Source: Marisa cornuarietis
Taxonomy: Eukaryota > Mollusca > Gastropoda > Architaenioglossa > Ampullariidae
Direction: 5' to 3'
Assembly (NCBI GenBank): GCA_004794655.1
Contig: SMMW01000003.1
Location: 3,224,001-3,288,000, forward strand
DNA: 64,000 nucleotides
Shown: piece by piece, positions 58,896 to 64,000 of the stretch
Layout: the number at the start of each line of letters is the position of its first letter
How positions within the stretch are numbered: the stretch's first letter is position 1
Notes under the pieces: model-generated
What the model saw: only the letters and a program-made list of their open reading frames with translations
Told to the model about the DNA's origin: nothing
Databases searched by the model: none
Translations under genes and position numbers: made by a program

Positions 58896-61800
58896 ATGGA
58901 GGTTAGCCATGATTGTGATTTTGTCAGCTGCAATTTTTTTCTTCCTTAAGTTTTTATTTTTTTTTATTTTTCATTTTCTTTATTTGTTTGTTTGTTTCTC
59001 TTTTCTTTTCTTTCTTTCTCGAAAGGTATTTTAAACTTTCTTTCCCTTTTTCTATTCTGTGATTTTGTTTTAATTTTATTAGACATTGTTGCCTGTAAAT
59101 AAGAAGAACCCGTGCGTCGTTTCTTTATTCTTTTGAGCTCACCATAAGTTTGTGTTTGCTTAAAAATAGAGTTTCTTTTGAAATCTCACATATGATTAAT
59201 TGCGTATATACCCTGTTGAGAAGCCTCTGCGCAGACTGCGCTGGAAACAAAATACAGCCATTTTAGTTTAAGAAATCAGTTTAACCTAAGGTGGAGCCAG
59301 CCTTTTAGTGACTACATTTTTATTACCTCATTGTTGTAACGATAATAGCGAGGAGTTGCTTGCGAGCGTGCGTGCGCTCGTGAACTTGTAAGTGTGACCA
59401 CGCCGCACTGTACTCCTTTTCCAAACAAAAAGGGGCGACCAACAATTAACACATTTAATGTCTAATATAAACATGGAGACAACGAGATAGGGGCTAAACT
59501 AACGCGGATGAAAATGTCAATGGGAGTTGTGGTGCAGTGCCTAGTGTGGGGGTGGGGGGGTGACTCACACCGAGGACACTGCCAAGTCACCGTCACTTAT
59601 GTGTCACAGTCGCTACGACAGTCTCTCTTACACACCTACACATTCTCCCTCACGGTTAACTAGCATGATGCTAGGTGAACGATGGATGATGGTGGTGGCA
59701 ACTCAGCAGTTAAGCCTTTTCCGTGTCTGTCGAGACTCACTCTCACTAACCTTCGATAGTGGAATGATCTTATGGTGCATCGCCGTGTAGGTCCCTTCAC
59801 TCAGTTTCTCTCTCACTGACCGTTGTACACCTTGGAAGTCGTTACCTCACTAATCTGACTAACGCTTGCCAAATAACGGCCAGTCAGCAGCCTAGTAACC
59901 TATAGTTGCTATAGGTCGCTACCTAGCAACACTAGCTAACACCATGAGGAGTCCATGGCGACCAACTCCACTAGCTGACACTATATTATGTAAGTCCACG
60001 TGGATTGTTACTTCACTTACTTACCTCAAACTAAGTCTAGGATATAGAAATAGGGCAACCTCAGAGATCCGGCAACCTGGAGAGTACGCCACCTCTGCGG
60101 GCTTGGCAGGCCTACAGGACATAAGAGCACGGCACTACAGATGGCAGAGGGCACCAACACCAGTAAACAACACCTGCGCGAAAGAGAACGACAACCCTTC
60201 TCCCGGTCCCTTCCCTTCCTTACCACCACCACCTCCAGCTTCCCCCTCTGCTCCCCCCCTTGCCCCCCCCTCCACAGTGCGAAATCGCCTTTCGGTGGAA
60301 GCACTTTCCCTTTCAAAGACAACAACAACAACAACAACAACAATTGTTACTTCACCTAACCGTGTCGGTCAGTATGGCACCAGACATGACGCCTCTCTCT
60401 CTCTCTCTAGGCTCCATGTTTGTTACGTAAAAACTATGAAATTCTTTTATGCGTCATGTCATAACGTAATACGCAGTGGGTTTGCGTCATCCAGTCACAC
60501 GACTTCCACGTGACTGACCTGAGATAGTACCACAGATCTAATTCTAAAAATAACTTACTGCAACAAATAAATAACTCGGCGAGTGTGTACTTGAGTCGCG
60601 AAACGTGACAGTCGTGGCAGTTCATCTATAAAATGTGGAACAAATCATATTTACATTTCTTTTAAAAACTGCGAATGGAATTGTGAAGCACGTGTCTTCT
60701 CAAGAATGTTCAAGCCGTCCGTTAGTGGGAGATACACAGATCAGAGACTTTAAAGAGAGATCCATCTTCTCACATTTAAAATCAATACCTATACTACGAT
60801 ACAACGCTGTTTGAGCAAATATATTTTACATTCTGATTCATATATTAATATATGTATATATATATATATATCAAAGCATACTTTCTAAGAAGATTTCTTC
60901 AGTATCCAAGGATTGTATTATGCTCGCGGGTACAAAACAAAGAGACCGGAAGCTGCCTGTCAATGAGTTCAGCTTGTATACGCGCGCGCAGTGTTGGCTG
61001 AAGTTGTTCGTCCAGACATCGTCTAGTTTTTAAGGATTTTATTATAAATTCTCGTCTTTGTCGTCGAAGGCGTCCAACCTTATCCATAATTTTGTTTGTT
61101 TGTTTTGCGTTCTTTTGTTTGTTTTTGCTGAGCTGCTTTCCGCAAAGTTTTTTTCACGAATTCTTTTCTCGAGCTTTGTAACTGTTGATGAAACGAATTC
61201 CTCTTTCTACACAGGGCGAGCAGACGACAAACCTTGAGATGAGCGAGACTCCGTGTGATGTGAATGGCAATATCAAGTCAACACATGTCTTGTGTAAATA
61301 TCTCTCCACGCTCTACATGTCTTTGGTCTGTTACTACCCATAGGTCTGCTGTCGTATTCCAGTCTGGAATAATTCTGTTTGAGTTTAAGGTTGATTTTAA
61401 CGTCCATGATCGCCATTGATTAATTTTTTATTATTTCAAACTTCTTGTTTTCGCTGAACAACTGTGTGCAACAGGACGGTCTTCATCTATTTGACAGGCT
61501 GTTTCAATGTTCTTGGCTCTATTTTTATTTTTAGCGTTGCTTTCTTTGACCATCTAAACTGCGCTTTTTGGATCCTTAAAAATAATGTTATATATATTAT
61601 ACATTTGCTTATAGTGGTACGACCATTTCTACTATTTCCATTGCACATTTGCAGCAAAATATGCCGAACTTAGGATGAAGGATCTTCATGCGGCTAACGT
61701 CCCAACTGGCTTGAGGATGAATGGTCACACTGTACCCGAAATCTCGAAACAGAAGATGGACATCAAGGACGGCCTCGATGAGAACTCAAACGAGACTAAC

Positions 61801-61931
61801 ATTGTAATAGAGATCATCGAAGACCCATGGACTCTTCCAGAACTAGCAGACACTTCAACACCTTGGAAAGGTAAAGAGTTTAAAAGAAATAATCATGACA
61901 AAGGTGTAATTTGAGTCTCTGTAACACATTT

Positions 61932-61980
<49 letters not shown>

Positions 61981-64000
61981 ACAATGAGCTTATCAGTTCG
62001 CATGCGTGAATAGTAGCTTGTAGTTTCTAGACTGGTCCATGAGTAGTTTATATGCACTGAAGGTGTGTGGGTCAACAAGCGATGTCGAGGAAAAAGAAAG
62101 AGATTACAATCACAAACATTGCAACAGTGTGAAGTGAGAGGAGCGCTTGTCAATATTTCATATTACTGAACAAAGACAACTAATATTGCATGATACTGAG
62201 AAGTCAAATAATATTCCATGTTACTGAGCATGTTACTGAGCAAGACAACTAATATTGCATGATACTGAGCAAGACAACTAATATTGCATGATACTGAGCA
62301 TGTTACTGAGCAAGACAACTAATACTAGTCATACCTTGACTCTGTATGTGTGTTGTACGCGTGTTGGTGTGTGTGCGTGCCTGCGCTGTGCACAGAACTG
62401 ACCAGACTCCAGCGCGCGCAGCGAGTGACGTGTTACGTGACCAAGCTGCTGCTTCTCTGCGCCCTGCTGTACACATTCATCTGCTCTCTGGACATCCTCA
62501 GCTCGGCCTTCAGACTGCTGGGAGGTTGGTGGACGCTAGTTTACTCCCGTGTTGGAGGCGATTAACAACAACAGTATCACTGTCTACACACACCTCGATA
62601 CAGCTGCTAACACACACATGCACACACATACACCCTCCCCCCCCCACACACACAAAGGACAGCTGCTAACGAACACACATATACAGTTATCGCACACACC
62701 AGAACAGCTACTAAGGTAAATATACAAAAAGCTGTTGACATCTAAACAAGTACACCCCAGCTGTTTACATTCTCAAAACGTCTTTTTAATTACACGAGTA
62801 CTTATCTTGTATCCTAAATCAGAGTTTGCATCTCTGGCTCGTAAATCGTAGATAGATACATAGATAAAATGCATCGATGGCTTCACGATCAAGTCTAGAT
62901 GTCAGTTCTGATGTAATTAAATGCACTAAGAAAGGAAAAAAGAAAAAAAAGGCCCAATGAATGAACAAAATCACGAAAGAAACAAAATTAAAGACCAGTG
63001 TTTGTGGCGCCATAGTTTCCTCTTGTCATGAGGCTGTTCATTGTTTCTAAACTAATCTTCATGAGGCAACAAAACCAACTTTCAGATTAAGGTTACTCGA
63101 AGCTTGCAACAGGAACCTCTTTTTATGATTAAATGTTAACCCGCTACATGTCGGGTCAGTTACTACACTGAAGGTCACTACCAGCAATTGAATTCAGTCG
63201 GGCGTTCTTCTGGAGTGCTTTAAAATGTTATGAGACCAAGTTCATTTGTGAATTTAGTTTGCAGATTATTTCATTCTCTCTCCTTTTTTTCGAATAACTT
63301 CAAATGACAGAGGACTTTACAAAGGTCCGTCATTTTCTAGTAAACAGTGTGTGTACATCAAAAGTGATTTTCCTGAGAGATAACAAAACCAAGGCGTTTC
63401 TTTTTCAAATGATGATTTCATTGTCGTGCAATGCTAGTCACGAACCGTATTTTGACGACTGATCTGGTGGTTGCAGGTAAAGCAGCAGGTGAAGCCATGA
63501 GCAACACAGTGCTGTTCAGCAACCCCGTGGCGGGTCTGATGTTGGGCATCTTGTGCACCGTCCTTGTGCAGAGTTCTTCCACATCCAGCTCCATCATGGT
63601 CTCCATGGTGTCCTCGGACAGTAAGAACCTTTTTGTTTCTTCACATGAATACCGGTTAACGTTATCCCGTCCAGAAACGAACTCCTCCGTGCTTGCAACG
63701 ATTGTTTTAACCACAACAACTGCTTGTAATTTAACACTGTTTCAAGCCCATGCTTTCAACTGTACCTTGGACCAAACTAGGAGCAAAAGTTATAACAGTG
63801 AAGCATCTTAAGTCCTTAGTCTTTCTCTTTGTCTCTGTTCCCCAGTTCTGGACGTTCGCCTGGCCATCTTCATGATCATGGGCGCCAATATTGGCACAAC
63901 GGTGACCAACACCATCGTGGCTCTGGGTCAGGCCGGGGACAGAGGGGACTTCCGGCGAGCTTTCGCCGCCGCCACGGTGCACGACATGTTCAACTGGCTG
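58896..64000 (+). CDS. SLC34A2: Sodium-dependent phosphate cotransporter, SLC34 (NaPi-II) family, 5' part
   Basis: Exons: 58896-58901 (only ATG GAG), 61215-61293, 61655-61870, 62396-62524, 63477-63620, 63846 to beyond 64000; phases 0, 1, 1, 1, 1 agree. 243 codons are visible. SLC34 proteins import phosphate with sodium across the plasma membrane, typically at apical epithelia. Seen: an acidic cytosolic N terminus (about 100 residues, with [15 protein letters not shown]), the first membrane helix [20 protein letters not shown], the QSSSTSSS repeat motif (from residue 175) that forms part of the first substrate-binding half, and [19 protein letters not shown] followed by [16 protein letters not shown]. 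Exact match to vertebrate NaPi-IIb order. The rest (second QSSS repeat, C terminus) is outside the window. Paralogue number within the SLC34 family cannot be given. The first two exons are inferred by phase and are less certain than the rest. Confidence 0.93.
58902..61214 (+). other. SLC34 intron 1, with a GC-richer block at 59.4-60.5 kb
   Basis: The intron holds T-rich sequence after the donor (58926-59110), then from about 59360 to 60520 a clearly GC- and C-richer block with a poly-CT/CC stretch (60197-60275), an (ACA)n run (60319-60343) and a 189-codon frame (59944-60513) of no recognisable kind. An (AT)n run follows at 60854-60871. The block may be a transposon of a class I cannot name. 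Confidence 0.4.
61936..61976. repeat. (AC)n microsatellite, 41 bases
   Basis: Uninterrupted AC repeat in SLC34 intron 3, 65 bp past the donor. Confidence 0.98.
62161..62326. repeat. Degenerate tandem repeat (AAGACAACTAATATTGCATG unit)
   Basis: The words GCAAGACAACTAATATTGCA and TGATACTGAG or TGTTACTGAG recur five to six times with an uneven period of about 29-45 bp, in SLC34 intron 3, immediately before exon 4. Confidence 0.85.

Noticed and set aside
59944..60513. 189-codon plus-strand frame in SLC34 intron 1
   Set aside because: Proline- and threonine-rich parts come from C-rich and (ACA)n simple sequence. No family recognised, and it lies in the intron of a coherent gene model.

Overview
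The window is nuclear DNA of an animal. It is AT-rich, and its genes have many short exons with GT/AG introns of about 80 bp to 4 kb. Long gaps between genes are littered with broken non-LTR retrotransposons, short inverted-repeat elements and microsatellites. The gene set (exosome nuclease, ER tail-anchored tyrosine phosphatase, ankyrin/SOCS-box protein, type II Na/phosphate cotransporter) is metazoan. The repeat styles (RTE- and CR1/L2-like elements with ATT, ATG or AAGT tails) resemble those I know from lophotrochozoans, most likely a gastropod mollusc. That placement is inference and has not been tested by search. No bacterial features, tRNA, rRNA or CRISPR array were seen.

Five protein-coding genes could be assembled exon by exon with intron phases that all agree. 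(1) Minus strand, 5888 to 676: a 5-exon, 400-residue protein of unknown function with a DUF7918-like N-terminal half and a C-terminal tail dense in SUMO-related motifs. (2) Plus strand, 6379 to 21459: DIS3 (RRP44), 23 exons, 949 residues. (3) Minus strand, 26441 to 22719: an ankyrin-repeat/SOCS-box (ASB-type) protein, 4 exons, 361 residues. (4) Plus strand, 27856 to 42330: a PTPN1/PTPN2-type (PTP1B-like) phosphatase, 9 exons, 451 residues, with a C-terminal membrane anchor. (5) Plus strand, 58896 to beyond the window end: a SLC34 (NaPi-II) cotransporter, 6 exons seen, still open at base 64000. Genes 1/2 and 3/4 are head-to-head pairs; DIS3 and the ASB gene converge.

The rest is mostly repeat. 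LINE remnants lie at about 1.6, 3.3, 4.9, 9.7, 16.8, 25.6, 33, 38, 40.3 and 53.1-55.1 kb. Inverted-repeat (MITE or foldback) elements lie at 16.3, 22.1, 27.2, 29.3, 37.8 and 56.4 kb. A 32-bp minisatellite occupies 50.88-51.43 kb. The span 42.3-58.8 kb holds no gene I can support.

I found no clearly new multi-gene system. The most interesting items are the uncharacterised SUMO-motif protein sharing a promoter region with DIS3, and a foldback element family present in two sizes in introns of the phosphatase gene.
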